Shown here piece by piece: positions 1 to 10,255 of a stretch of DNA of 64,000 nt. The notes under the pieces were generated by a model that was not told the origin of the DNA, made no database searches, and saw only the letters and a program-made list of their open reading frames with translations. Location of the stretch: contig OX387604.1 of the NCBI GenBank assembly GCA_947568835.1, positions 27,390,851-27,454,850 of the forward strand, in the 5' to 3' direction. The translations under genes were made by a program, and so were the position numbers. The DNA is from Protonemura montana (Eukaryota > Arthropoda > Insecta > Plecoptera > Nemouridae). How positions within the stretch are numbered: the first letter of the stretch is position 1; every line of letters starts with the position of its first letter.

Positions 1-2636
1 AGGCCGGTCACCAGCGCGTTCGGGACATCCTTCAGATCGGCATAGAATTTGGTCGCCAGCTTCGTGATGGCGTCCTGGATGGTGGGCATCTTGGCGTCCC
101 GGTGGATGTCTTTATTGCGTACAAACCAAGGCACTCGGGTTGCCGTCTTGAGTGCCCTGTTTTGCACGCGTTGCAGCTCTTTTAGTTGGGTCTCGGTGGT
201 GATACCCCAGATCGGCGCGGCATACATCATGATGGGTAGTACCATGGACTTGTACAGAATGAGCCCGTTGGTGATGCTCAGGAAGCTTTTCCTGTTTAGT
301 ACGGGCCCCAGGATTCCCAGTCTGCATCGGGCCTTGGTTACCAGCTGTTTGGTGTTAGCTCTCCAAGACAGGGTTCGGTCCAGCGTGACTCCCAGGTACC
401 GGGCGTCATCGCACCAGGGAATCGCCTCGTCGAAGAGGTCGAGGTCAGAGACTGAGTTGGCCTTCACTGTTTTCCTCCTCGAGAACAGCACTGCTTTGCT
501 TTTGGCCACGTTGATTTTAATGCGCCAGTCCTGGCACCACGACTCGTAGATGTTGAGGGCCGCCTGCAGGTATTTGCAGGCCTGTAGTCCGTGCCAGGAC
601 TGGGCGACCAGCGCTGTGTCGTCTGCATAGACCCCGAGCATCACGTGGGGTGACTTAGGCATGTCACTGGTGAATATGGCGAATAGCGTCGGCGCCAGCA
701 GAGAGCCCTGAGGCACGCCGGCCTCTATCTCTCTCGTCGTCGAGTCCGCTCCCTGGTGGTGAACTCGGAACGAGCGGCGTCTCAGGTAGGAGGCTACGAG
801 TAGCGTCAGATATTTTGGCATCTGGATGGTCATAAGTTTGGATATGAGACCTTCGTGCCAAACCCGATCGAAGGCTTGGGCGACGTCTAAAAAAACTGCG
901 GCTGTAGTTTTTTTCTCATTGTAGCCTTTGATGATGTGTTCAGTGATCCTCAAGACCTGGTGGTTGGCCGAGTGTTTGGCCCTGAATCCGAATTGTTCAT
1001 CTTGCAGGATGTTATTGGCTTCTGCGAACTGGTTGATTCTGGCCAAGATGATTTTCTCCAGAAGCTTGGAGACCCCGGAGAGCAGACTGATTGGTCGGTA
1101 GTTCTGGGGGTCCTTGCCGGGTTTCTGGAAAACTATAATTTTAGACTCTTTAAACTGGTTAGGAAAGTACCCACGTTTGATGATGGCATTGAAAAGGTGG
1201 GCAAGATATTGGACTGATTTCTTTGACAGTTCCCTCAGTGCCGCATTTGGAATTTTGTCCAGTCCTGGTGCCTTCTTGTTCTTCAGTTTGTTCAGTGCCA
1301 TTTGAACTTCTGCTGGTGTTGTGAGAATGATGTCGTTCGGGTTGCTAGGCAGGTTTCGTAATCTGGCCACGTGGTTTTCAACTTGGAGTATTTTTTCAAT
1401 GTCACTTGGTTCGTTGTTAGCTGTGAACGTAGCTTCTAGCGTGTCGGCAAGGGCATTAGCTTTATCCTGGTTGCTGTAGGCTAGGCCGTGGATTCCATGG
1501 ATTGGTGGAGACTTCGTTGGAATACGAAGAAGCCGCTTCGTTATGGTCCATAGTGACTGGTCTTGGAGGTTAAGTGATTTTATTTTGTTTTCCCAGATTT
1601 TGTTGGAGTGGCTTTGGATCATTTTTTTGATATCCGACACCATGCTGTTTAATCGTGTCTTTATTAGAGGATCCCTTTATTTTTGCCATAATTTTCTAAC
1701 TTTGTTTTTGGCTTGGATGCATTTAGTAATGTAAGGTGGAAGATCAAAGTCCCCGTTGCGTCTTGCCTTGGTTGCCGGTGTGCTATCAGAGAGCGCGTTG
1801 GTGATGCTTGTTGTCAGGATGTTAGTACACCTGTCAATGTCTGCTCGGCTGTTGATCTTGGGTGCTGCATCTTGGATGTGGTTGTCCATCAGCGTCCTGT
1901 ATAGCTTCCAGTCGGTTTCCCGAAGGTTGAGTCTCGATTCGTTGTCCGTCTCGATCGCTTCATCTCCATACGAGATGACCACAGGATTTTGGTCCGAGCT
2001 CAGCTCTTGTAGGACGTTGAGCGCGATGCTTTTGGTGGTGTTCATCAGGATGGTGATGTCAAGGACGTCAGGTCGGTGTTGGAGCTTGGAGTAGAAGGTT
2101 GGTGCTAGAGGCCCGAGTACAGAGTACGCCCTAGACGCGCTGTGACCGTGAAGCAGCCTCCCATTTGTGTTGCTGGTCCTCGAGTTCCAGGCCAAGTGTT
2201 TCGCGTTTAGGTCCCCTGCTAGCAATGTTGGCACATGATCTTGCAGCAGCGCATCTATGTCAGTGGTTTGTAGCGCTGTCTGAGGGGGCTTGTATGCAGA
2301 GATCAGTCGCAGATCGCCGCTTGCCGTCTTCACGATGATGCCGTGTGCCTCGATCGAGGAGAGTCCAGGAAGTGCTATTTCATAGTGATCCAGATCGCGT
2401 CTCACCACAATCGCCGTGCCTCCCCCTTGGGAGCCTATTCTGTCCTTGCGATAGATAATCAGGTTACTTATGTTGAGTGTTTTACCTGGTTTGAGGAAGG
2501 TTTCCGACACCATGGCTACATCGATATTGTGTGTACGGAAGGTTTCGGCGAATTCTTCTCGTTTGTTGAAGATGCTCTGAGCGTTCCAGCTGAGAATCGT
2601 GATTGCACTAGGATGTCTATTAGGGTGTGCTGGCAT
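1..2636 (-). pseudogene. Jockey copy A ORF2: endonuclease plus reverse transcriptase, one nonsense codon
   Basis: The start is placed at the ATG at 2636-2634, in the same place as in copy B, overlapping the ORF1 stop by 17 bp. The first ~320 codons encode an APE-type endonuclease (LSWNAQS, SETFL, GDLNAKH, SSDQNP motifs). The catalytic His of the usual SDH motif is Gln here. A TAA at 1677-1679 replaces a His codon present in copy B. The same frame then stays open to base 1 and encodes the reverse transcriptase with an intact VYADD motif near 610-625. The last residues are outside the window. One stop and one catalytic substitution make this copy very probably inactive. Confidence 0.8.
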
Positions 2637-3309
2637 TTTGTGTCTGGAGCATGGCGTCAACTAGAGCCATAGGCATAGCATGTGATAATATCACCGCCAG
2701 TCGATCCGCTTTGTTTGCTTTGTTCAGGGCGTCTAGGAGAGTTTGGGCCCATTGTTTCATTCCCTCGAAGTCAATGGGGGGCAGCGAGGTTGCCGTCTGC
2801 GGCCCGTCTGCTCGTCGTTGTTGTTGCAGCATCGGGAAGTCTTCTCGTGTGTCTCTGTGCTTACGCTGCGCTGTGCGCTGCTGCCATGCATTACTATTTG
2901 GAGCGGGGGCGTCAATATACCTTGGTGTATTTTGCTGTTGGTTGTTGTTGTTTTTTAGCCGTGGCTGCTTGGTAACATTTTGTCGCTCCCGAGCTTGCTG
3001 GAACGACGGGCAGCCCCTGTAGCATGCGACGTGATCGCCGTTGCAGTTACTGCATCTTCCGGCGGTGGTGTTTGGTTTCTTACATTCCAGTGTCAAATGG
3101 CCTTTTGCACATTTCATGCAGTTAGGTCGGGATGTGCAGAATCTGGAGGTATGTCCAAATCTTTGGCACCGGTAGCATTGCTGTGGTCCATTTGGGCTTT
3201 GGTAAGTTTCTACTGTCACCTTGCTGTAGCACAGTTTGTTGATCTTGCGGATTGCGGCTGCTGTTTCCTTGGACATCGTGTAGACAATGAACAAGGGAAT
3301 GATGTGCAG
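2620..3309 (-). pseudogene. Jockey copy A ORF1 (Gag-like), 5'-truncated
   Basis: C-terminal part of a LINE nucleic-acid-binding ORF1 protein. Three zinc knuckles are visible in order, beginning CYRCQRFGHTSRFC, CMKCAKGHLTLEC and CSNCNGDHVACYRGC. An Asn/Gln-rich segment and a conserved C-terminal helix (MKQWAQTLLDAL) follow. The preceding N-terminal half, including the PRE_C2HC-type region seen in copy B, is missing. The few residues upstream of the join are translated from copy B's tail and are not part of the protein. The ORF1 stop at 2620-2622 overlaps the ORF2 start. Confidence 0.8.
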
Positions 3310-3746
3310 TTTTTTTTTTATAATACGTTTATTCACAGATATCCTGCTTACACAATCTAAGTACCGGGCAAGATGCCCTTACCAAAGGATCCTAATTTCT
3401 AACAATGACAGTTTACACTTTTAACATGGCTGAAAGACGTGAAAATAAAAATAAAAATAAACACAATCTTAAGAGCTTGAACATGAATTCAACTTAAAAA
3501 TAAATAACTACAACTACTACTAAAGAAATAATCTAACTACCTTATATATATATATTACAATATTTACAAATAAGTTTTCACATTGCTAACTATACGCTAT
3601 ATGCATTTTGACAAATTGTCTAAAAGTTGATCTTAAATAATGTTTAGTGAGTAATTTATAAACTATCTTAACATAATGTATACAATGCATAACATAAAAT
3701 ACAAATATAATGATAATAATCTAACATAGGAAAATTTACAATGTGT
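3310..3746 (-). other. 3' UTR, poly(A) signal and A-tail of Jockey copy B
   Basis: About 430 bp of AT-rich non-coding sequence after the ORF2 stop. On the minus strand it ends with AATAAA (3333-3328) and then a run of ten A (3319-3310), the signature of target-primed insertion of a polyadenylated transcript. The sequence changes to copy A's ORF1 immediately after the tail. Confidence 0.8.
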
Positions 3747-6455
3747 TTATATTGCTAATATATTTTTTGGTCGCTTGTAGCGCAGTATGTCCTCCGGCTC
3801 GTACTGGGACAAAGACGACACCAGGACGTTCGGGACTGCTTTCAGGGCCTCGAAGAACTTCTCGGCCATCTTTACGACGGCGGCGCGGATCATTGGAATT
3901 TCCGCGTCCCGGTGGATGTCAGCGTTCCTAACGAACCAGGGGGAACGTGTCGCCGTCCGCAGGGCCCTGTTCTGCACCCTCTGGAGTTGCTGCATCTGTG
4001 ATTTGGCAGCGGTCACCCAAATTGGCGCCGCGTATGTGATGATGGGGAGCACCATGGTCTTGTAAAGGGTAAGACCGTTCGAGATGCTGAGGGTGCTCTT
4101 TTTGTTCAACACCGGGCCCAGGATGCCCAGTCTGGATCGGGCCTTCGTTGCAAGCTGCCTTGTGTTAGCTTGCCACGAGAGGGTTTTATCTAGGGTTACC
4201 CCGAGGTACTTGGCCTCCTTCTTCCAGGGGATGGTTTCCTCAAACAGCTCGAGGTCGCAGACGGTTGTGGCTTTGGCTGTTTTTTTCCTTGAGAACAGCA
4301 CCGCGTTTCTCTTCGCAACGTTTATCTTGATGCGCCAGTCCTGGCACCATGACTCGTAGTTGTTGAGAGCCACCTGCAGGTATTTGCAGGCCTGCAGGCC
4401 GTGCCAGGACTGGGCTACCAGTGCGGTGTCGTCTGCGGAGACTCCTAGCATCACGTTCGGTGACCTGGGCATGTCGTGGATGTAGATTGCGAACAGTGTC
4501 GGCGCCAGCAGGGACCCCTGGGGCATTCCGGCCTCTATTGGTCGTGTCGTCGAGAATGCGCCCTGGTGGTGCACTCTGAACGAGCGGTGGCGCAGGTAGG
4601 AGGCCACGAGCTTCATGATGTAGATTGGCATCTTGGACGTCAGCATTTTTGAGAGAAGGCCTTCATGCCACACCCTGTCAAAGGCTTGGGCGACGTCGAG
4701 GAAGACTGCTGCCGTTGCTTTGTTGTCGTTGAAGCCTTTGACCACATGCTCTGTGATGCGCAGGACTTGGTGGTTTGCGGAGTGTTTTGTCCTGAAGCCG
4801 AATTGTTCGTCCTGGATAATGTTGTTCGTATCCAGAAACAGGTTGATCCTTGCCAGTATGATCTTTTCCAGGATTTTAGAGACACCGGAAAGGAGGCTGA
4901 TCGGTCTGTAGTTCTGCGGGAATTGAGCGTCTTTTCCTGGCTTCTGGAAGACGATTATCTTCGATTCCTTGAACAGAGAAGGAAAGTGTCCCCACCGCAG
5001 GATGGCGTTGAAGATGTGTGCCATGAAGATGACCGATTTCTTGGACAGTTCTTTCAGGGCTGCATTTGGGATCTGGTCAAGCCCTGGTGCTTTCCTGGTC
5101 TTTAGTTGGTCTAGTGCTCGCCTGATCTCTGCTGGTGTTGTCTGGGTGACCTCCTCCAAGTCGCTCGCTAGATGTTTTAGTTTGCGGTTGTGGTTTTCGA
5201 CTTGTCGGATCTTGTCGATGTCGCTTGGATCATCGTGCGGGGTGAAGGTGCTCTCAAGGGTGTCAGCTAGAGCGTTCGCCTTCTCTTGGTTGCTGTATGC
5301 AAGCCCGTGCATGCCGTGAAGCGGAGGCGAATTTGTTGGAATGCGCATGAGTCTTTTCGTGAGTTGCCATAGAGACTGATCTGTGGTCTGTAGGGACTCT
5401 AGCTTTTTTGACCATTTAGTGTTAAGGTGTTTCTTGATCATCTGTTTAATGTCTGTTACCATGCTGTTTAGTTTGGTCTTTAGCGAAGGGAGCCGATGTT
5501 TCTGCCAGAGTTTTCTCACCTTGTTCTTTGCCTGGATAGACTTGGTGATGTATAGTGGGAGGTCAAACTCTCCGTTACGTCGTGACTTGGCTGTTGGTGT
5601 GCTATCCATTAGCGCGTCGGTGATGCCTTGTGTCAGCTCCTTTATGCACCGGTCAATGTCCGCGCTGGTGTTGATTGGCGGGGAGACATCTGTGAGACTG
5701 CGGTCCATCAGGGTGCGGAAGAGTTTCCAGTCTGTTTTCTTTAGATTCAGTCTTGGCTCAACGTCCATCTCCATAGCTTCGTCTCCATAGGAGATGAGCA
5801 CTGGGTTGTGGTCAGAGCTCAACTCCTGAAGAACATTGATGGCAATGCTCTTCGTCACGTTCATTGGTATGGCAATGTCCAAGACATCTGGGCGGTGTTG
5901 GCTTGCCGGGTAGAAGGTTGGCGCTGTCGGGCCCAAGACTGAGTATGCCCTGGACGCGCTGTGTTCGTGGAGTAGCCTTCCGTCTCTATTACTGATTCTC
6001 GAGTTCCACGATGAATGTTTGGAATTGAGATCTCCAGCCAAGAGCGTTGGTGTTTGGTCTCGCAGCAGTGCGTCCAGGTCCGCGGTCTGGAGAGCTGTTT
6101 TTGGTGGCTTGTAGGCAGAGATAAGCCGCAGCGTGCCACTAGCCATCGTCACCGCAACTGCGTTGGCTTCGAGTGAGGTCAGTGCTGGTAGGTCGACTTC
6201 GTGGTGGTCGAGATCTCGTCTGACCACTATAGTAGTGCCGCCTCCTTGGGAGCCAATCCGGTCATTGCGGTACACTGCAAGATTGGTGAGCATTAATTTC
6301 TTGCCTGGCTTTAGGTAGGTTTCAGACACAAGGGCCACGTCTATCTGGTGTGTGCGTAAGGCTTCTGCAAACTCTTCTGTTTTGTCGTTCAGGCTGTTGG
6401 CATTCCAGCTAAGGATGGTCAGCGCTCGAGGGTGCTTATTTCGATGTGCTGCCAT
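3747..6455 (-). CDS. Jockey copy B ORF2: endonuclease and reverse transcriptase, SADD active site
   Basis: Open frame of about 902 residues. The ATG at 6455-6453 is preferred over the more upstream 6530 because the protein homologous to copy A starts here; it overlaps the ORF1 stop by 20 bp. Residues ~1-225 form the APE-type endonuclease (LSWNANS, SETYL, GDLNSKH, SSDHNP). Residues ~430-720 form the reverse transcriptase (NYRPISLLSG, AGMPQGSLLAP). The catalytic loop reads VSADD, where Jockey proteins and copy A have an aromatic residue (YADD); the codon at 4437-4439 is TCC. The two aspartates remain, so activity is uncertain. Confidence 0.9.
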   Translation of the reverse strand: MAAHRNKHPRALTILSWNANSLNDKTEEFAEALRTHQIDVALVSETYLKPGKKLMLTNLAVYRNDRIGSQGGGTTIVVRRDLDHHEVDLPALTSLEANAVAVTMASGTLRLISAYKPPKTALQTADLDALLRDQTPTLLAGDLNSKHSSWNSRISNRDGRLLHEHSASRAYSVLGPTAPTFYPASQHRPDVLDIAIPMNVTKSIAINVLQELSSDHNPVLISYGDEAMEMDVEPRLNLKKTDWKLFRTLMDRSLTDVSPPINTSADIDRCIKELTQGITDALMDSTPTAKSRRNGEFDLPLYITKSIQAKNKVRKLWQKHRLPSLKTKLNSMVTDIKQMIKKHLNTKWSKKLESLQTTDQSLWQLTKRLMRIPTNSPPLHGMHGLAYSNQEKANALADTLESTFTPHDDPSDIDKIRQVENHNRKLKHLASDLEEVTQTTPAEIRRALDQLKTRKAPGLDQIPNAALKELSKKSVIFMAHIFNAILRWGHFPSLFKESKIIVFQKPGKDAQFPQNYRPISLLSGVSKILEKIILARINLFLDTNNIIQDEQFGFRTKHSANHQVLRITEHVVKGFNDNKATAAVFLDVAQAFDRVWHEGLLSKMLTSKMPIYIMKLVASYLRHRSFRVHHQGAFSTTRPIEAGMPQGSLLAPTLFAIYIHDMPRSPNVMLGVSADDTALVAQSWHGLQACKYLQVALNNYESWCQDWRIKINVAKRNAVLFSRKKTAKATTVCDLELFEETIPWKKEAKYLGVTLDKTLSWQANTRQLATKARSRLGILGPVLNKKSTLSISNGLTLYKTMVLPIITYAAPIWVTAAKSQMQQLQRVQNRALRTATRSPWFVRNADIHRDAEIPMIRAAVVKMAEKFFEALKAVPNVLVSSLSQYEPEDILRYKRPKNILAI

Positions 6456-8092
6456 TTTGGGTCTCGAGCATGGCGTTGACGAGAGCCATTGGCATGGCAT
6501 GAGATAAGTTGATTGCCAGCCTGTCTTCACTTTTGACCTTGTTGAGGGCGTCCAGAAGCGTCTGAGCCCATTGTCTCATGCCATCCATGTCGATTGCCGA
6601 CATCGAGGTCGTGGTCCGGGTGGTGTCAGCGCGTCTTTGGCGCAGCGGAGGGAAGTCGTCTTGGACTGGCTCAGTCACTGCCGTCGCTCTGCGCGGCTGC
6701 CACGCGTTCTGTTGTGGTTTCGGTGCGTCCACGTACCTGGGGGTCTTTAGCTGGTTTCGATTCCCCGTCTGCTTAGACGCAGCCAGTCGCTCTCGGGCGT
6801 GTCGGAAAGCCGGGCAGCCCCTGTAGCTAGCGACGTGGTCACCATTGCAATTGCTGCACCTGCCGGCTGTTGATCGGTCCTTCTTGCACTCGAAAGTGCT
6901 GTGGTCTTTGGCACATTTCAGACATTGAGGCTTCGTGGCACAGAAGCGTGAGGTGTGCCCGAATCGCTGGCACCGGTAGCATTGGACTGGTCCGTCCGGG
7001 CTCTTGTAGTGCTCTACGGAGACTTTGCTGAAGCAAAGCTTTGTGATCTTGCGGATGGCAGCTGCGGTCTCCTTAGAGTTGGTGTATACGATGTAGAGTG
7101 GCAGTGGTCTCAGGGTTCTTTCACTGGTGTCATCGTTAGCTGGGCGACGGGACGTCAATTGGGCGACGCTGTCTGCCATGATTCCGTAGTCGGTGAGGAG
7201 CGCTTCCTAGACATACTCCTTGGGCACCGAGCTATCAATCCCTCGAATGACGAGTTTGGTAGGTCGGTCTTCTTTGAGCACGAAGGAGTGAAACTCAATG
7301 GAGTTGTGCTTTAGGTACCTGGTGGCGGTCCTGTAGTCAGCACTGCATGCCGTCAGCAGCTTGGTTGTGTCAGATCGGGTGACAAACTCGATTGCTTTGT
7401 CACAGATGGTCTTCAGGGAAGTTGCCAGCTGGATGAAGTTGGTTATCCCTCTTATAATGATCGGCGGGGGCTTCGGGCCTGGCTTGGTCGCCTCTTCCGT
7501 TACCATCTGGCTATCAAAGGCTGCTGATGCTGGCGTTATCATCGTCCCCGGAATCGTCGTCTGTCAGCGCAGCGAACGAGTTCCTCGTCGGGATTGAGGC
7601 CGTGATGTGGCCGGCGCTTGGAGTGTCCGATGTTGTAGGTAATGGTTGGTGATATACCTTGTTCGTCGTCTCCATTGCGTGCTCGGGAGTTTCGAGCTGG
7701 AGAGAGTTGGTCTCTGGATTGTCATTATCCCGCTCTGGCGACTGATAGTCTCGGCTTGTTGATGGTGCCGGTGGATGACCAAGTTGATTCGGCGGCTTCT
7801 GTCCGGTAGGTGGTGTCATCCATGGCGGGTATGTTTGTCCGTCTGCAAGGCGTTTGCGGACGACTTGTATGCCTGGTGATATAGATGTTTTCCTCTTCAA
7901 AGTTTGTTGTAAGGCTTGGGCTGTTGGTTTCTGGATCACCGCGCGCTGAGGCGATGGCTGCGGCGGCGTCCGCTTGGTCAGACTGCTGCGCTGGCTTGGG
8001 TCTGCCGTCTTCGTTGGTTCAGGAGCCTTTGTTTTGCTAGGCGCACCTGGCTTCGTTGGCTTTGTACGAGTTCGCTCCATGGCGATTCCCAA
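6436..8092 (-). pseudogene. Jockey copy B ORF1 (Gag-like), frameshift plus nonsense codon
   Basis: Nucleic-acid-binding ORF1 protein. The N-terminal segment (8092-7514) is Pro/Thr/Lys-rich and disordered, ending in an acidic DDDSGDDD stretch. A frameshift near 7515-7540 leads into a second segment (KPPPIIIRG, then IRGIDSSVPKEYV), which matches the region before the zinc knuckles in Jockey Gag proteins. A TAG at 7209-7207 interrupts it, and the same frame continues to 6436 with three zinc knuckles (CYRCQRFGH, CLKCAKDHSTFEC, CSNCNGDHVASYRGC). The third knuckle has Ser-Tyr where copy A has Cys-Tyr. Two defects make this ORF1 non-functional. Confidence 0.8.
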
Positions 8093-8544
8093 ACGGGCAG
8101 CCTCCCGGCGTCACGCACGTGATGGCACTTGGTAAAAGTGCTTGGGATCTGAGCTGAGGGCTCGGGCCAGCAACGACAGCACCCGCCGGGCACCCAACCT
8201 CAACGTGAGGTGGGACCCGGGCCAAAGGTACGGGGCTGTCGTGCGTCGATGCTTGGTGAGGGGTCGGCCAGGGAGTAATCTTGTGTTACATAGTACTATC
8301 CACCCTGACCGCTCTTCTTTGATTTTCCAAAATCCGCGATGGTTTTCGAATTTGATCCTTGGACCTCTGGATCTCAGGCGGCACGTGTTTGCAGTGTGCT
8401 GCAGGAGATGGCGCTTCAAGTGCCGAGAACAGTGGTTGACACTTGGTGCGGTGAGCTGCGATGCGACCTCTATGGCTGACGACTGACGACTGTCAACTGA
8501 CCCTCTCTGATGTGCAGCTGGTGTTCTCTGCTTTTTGTGTCTGA

Positions 8545-8760
8545 CGGCAGCCGGTAATCGGGCCAACCAGAGCCCAGGTTGACCGGGATTGGTCGAGCCG
8601 GGTTGAGTAGCCAGCAGCAGATGTTCGCTGCTTTGGTTTTTAGCGGCAGACGGCAAGCGGGCCAATCAGAGCCCAGGACGACCGGGATTGGTCGAATCGG
8701 GTTGCGTAGCCGGGTTACCGTTCTGTTTCCCTGCTCGGGTGGCCACCGCACGGGTGCGTG
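8545..8760 (-). repeat. Two tandem ~99-bp units at the 3' end of the Penelope-like element
   Basis: Two direct copies start near 8561 and 8660 with GGCCAACCAGAGCCC and GGCCAATCAGAGCCC, and continue through similar GACCGGGATTGGTCGA stretches. The ORF above terminates within the second unit. The duplication covers the C-terminal tail and the 3' non-coding part of the element. Confidence 0.7.
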
Positions 8761-10255
8761 ATGCGGGGCCGCCTTCGCCGGTGCTGATGGTCTCATAGCC
8801 GGGGGACTGGCCCTCGCTCGGTCTCGACCTCTCGACTGATGACTCGGACGGGTCGATGGGGGCCACCAAGATCTTCTCCGTGACCGGTTTCCAGGCGTGG
8901 GCCAGTCGGATGGAGTCGTCGCGCTTATTCATGTTATGAGGGCGCCTCTCGATCTCGATCGCCTCCCGGATCGTCCTTGCCGTGTAGTGAGAGACCGCGG
9001 CCAGCGACTTGATGCCGTCGAAGTCTATCGTGTGTGCTGTCTTCTCGAAATGTTGGTACAGAGAGGAGGTGCTCTGTCCCTGGTCCACGGCTCGACGGTG
9101 CTCCAGCCGGCGCGTGGACATGTGGCGGCTGGTCTGCCCGACGTAAGTCTTTTCGCAGTCGCCGCATGGGACTTCGTACACTCCCTTCTCCTCGAGAGGG
9201 ATCCGGTCTTTGACGCTTCTCAACATCTCGCAAATCTTCCTGTCGGCTGTGAAAACCGTCTTGATGTTAGCGGTGGCGAGTAGTCTGGCGATCCGGTCGG
9301 TGGTGCCGCTGACGTAGGGCAAAAAGGCGACGGCGCTCGGCTCGGGATCGGCGTTGGCCTTGGCGGGTTCGAGATTCCAAGCTTTCATGAAATCTCCGTG
9401 TGAGAAGCCGTTTTGCCGAAGAGCAAGGCGCAGGTGACGGGCCTCTTGGTCCAGATGGTCAGCGTCCGCGATGGTTTTGGATCGGTGAGCCAACGAGTTG
9501 GCTACCGAGCGGAGTTGCGAGCCCGGGTGATGAGAGGTCGCGTGTAGGTATCGGTCTGTGTGCGTTGGCTTCCGATAGACTGTGTGGCCGAGGGTGCCGT
9601 CTGGTTTCTTGAGGACGAGACAGTCCAGGAAAGGCAGCTTGTTGTTCACCTCGGTTTCTATCGTGAACTTGATATTGGGATGGACGCTGTTGATGTGGCG
9701 TAGGAAGTTTTGCAGTTTGTCGGGTCCGTGGGGCCAGACAACGAAAGTGTCGTCCACGTACCGGAGCCAGCAACTTGGTTTATCGGCGGCTGAGTCCAGG
9801 GCGCGAGTCTCGAAGTCTTCTAGGAACAAGTTGGCGACTACTGGTGACAGAGGTGACCCCATGGGCGCACCTTCTACTTGCTCGTAGAAATGGCCGTCAA
9901 AGACGAAATAGGTTGACCACATGCAGTGTCTCAGGAGGCCGGCGAAGAAGTCGGGCAGGTTGAGTTTGGCCTTGATGGTGTTGATGGCTTCGTCGACCGG
10001 GATCTTGGTGAACAGCGAGACGACGTCGAAGCTGACCAGAAGGTCGTCTGGGCCCAGTTTCATGTCCCGGAGAAGGCTCACTAGGTGAGCCGCGTTTTTC
10101 ACGTAGGACTTGGCGGTGACTGAGTGAGGCTGGAGCATCTTCACTAGGTACTTGGCCAGCGGCTGCGTCGGGGAGTCCACGGCACTCACGATGGGGCGAA
10201 GCGGCCTACCTGCCTTGTGGATCTTGGGCAGGCCGTTCTTCAGGCCAATTCTTTT
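8560..10255 (-). mobile_element. Penelope-like retroelement, 5'-truncated
   Basis: Minus-strand element carrying a Penelope reverse transcriptase fused to a GIY-YIG endonuclease, which is diagnostic of endonuclease-bearing Penelope-like elements. It begins abruptly at the GLPKIHK region, so the N-terminal part of the protein and the 5' end are missing. The 3' boundary is set by the tandem units at 8545-8760. No terminal repeats (pLTR) were recognised. Confidence 0.85.
8666..10255 (-). CDS. Penelope-like reverse transcriptase with GIY-YIG endonuclease (N-terminally truncated)
   Basis: About 530 residues are open without stops. Motifs in order: GLPKIHK at the truncated start, SFDVVSLFTKIP, GAPMGSPLSPV, then the catalytic RYVDDTFVVW, followed by KLPFLDCLV. 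A linker leads to a GIY-YIG nuclease with GVYEVPCGDCEKTYVGQT, an Arg in SRHMSTRRLEH, and a downstream Glu-rich stretch (REAIEIERR). The family primes reverse transcription from DNA nicked by this nuclease. The frame has no stops or shifts, but the start is lost: the first residues (MSHYEK) come from the neighbouring fragment. Confidence 0.88.
   Translation of the reverse strand, partial: KRIGLKNGLPKIHKAGRPLRPIVSAVDSPTQPLAKYLVKMLQPHSVTAKSYVKNAAHLVSLLRDMKLGPDDLLVSFDVVSLFTKIPVDEAINTIKAKLNLPDFFAGLLRHCMWSTYFVFDGHFYEQVEGAPMGSPLSPVVANLFLEDFETRALDSAADKPSCWLRYVDDTFVVWPHGPDKLQNFLRHINSVHPNIKFTIETEVNNKLPFLDCLVLKKPDGTLGHTVYRKPTHTDRYLHATSHHPGSQLRSVANSLAHRSKTIADADHLDQEARHLRLALRQNGFSHGDFMKAWNLEPAKANADPEPSAVAFLPYVSGTTDRIARLLATANIKTVFTADRKICEMLRSVKDRIPLEEKGVYEVPCGDCEKTYVGQTSRHMSTRRLEHRRAVDQGQSTSSLYQHFEKTAHTIDFDGIKSLAAVSHYTARTIREAIEIERRPHNMNKRDDSIRLAHAWKPVTEKILVAPIDPSESSVERSRPSEGQSPGYETISTGEGGPASRTRAVATRAGKQNGNPATQPDSTNPGRPGL

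Larger units (their letters stand above)
1..3309 (-). mobile_element. Jockey-clade non-LTR retrotransposon, copy A (truncated at both ends)
   Basis: Minus-strand LINE with a zinc-knuckle ORF1 (2620-3309) followed by an endonuclease/reverse transcriptase ORF2 (2636 to the window edge). Its 3' end lies outside the window. Its 5' end stops inside ORF1, exactly where the A-tail of Jockey copy B begins (3310-3319). Copies A and B are divergent members of one family, with the same domain order and the same ORF1/ORF2 overlap. No remaining 5' part of copy A was found beyond copy B, so A was either 5'-truncated when it integrated or lost that part later. The Jockey assignment rests on domain order and motifs. 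Confidence 0.85.
3310..8540 (-). mobile_element. Jockey-clade non-LTR retrotransposon, copy B (nearly full length)
   Basis: Complete LINE structure on the minus strand: 5' region, ORF1 (8092-6436, broken), ORF2 (6455-3747, open), 3' UTR and A-tail. The 5' boundary is uncertain. Sequence between 8093 and about 8540 fits a 5' UTR, but I see no defining motif, and a Penelope element begins beyond it. ORF2 is fully open while ORF1 has one frameshift and one nonsense codon, so this copy is not autonomous. A relatively recent insertion is inferred from the open 902-codon ORF2. Confidence 0.8.

Noticed and set aside
8111-8665. 184-codon minus-strand frame between Jockey copy B and the Penelope element
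   Set aside because: Its start covers the Penelope 3' tandem unit and the rest has no recognisable domain; treated as non-coding 5' and 3' flanks.
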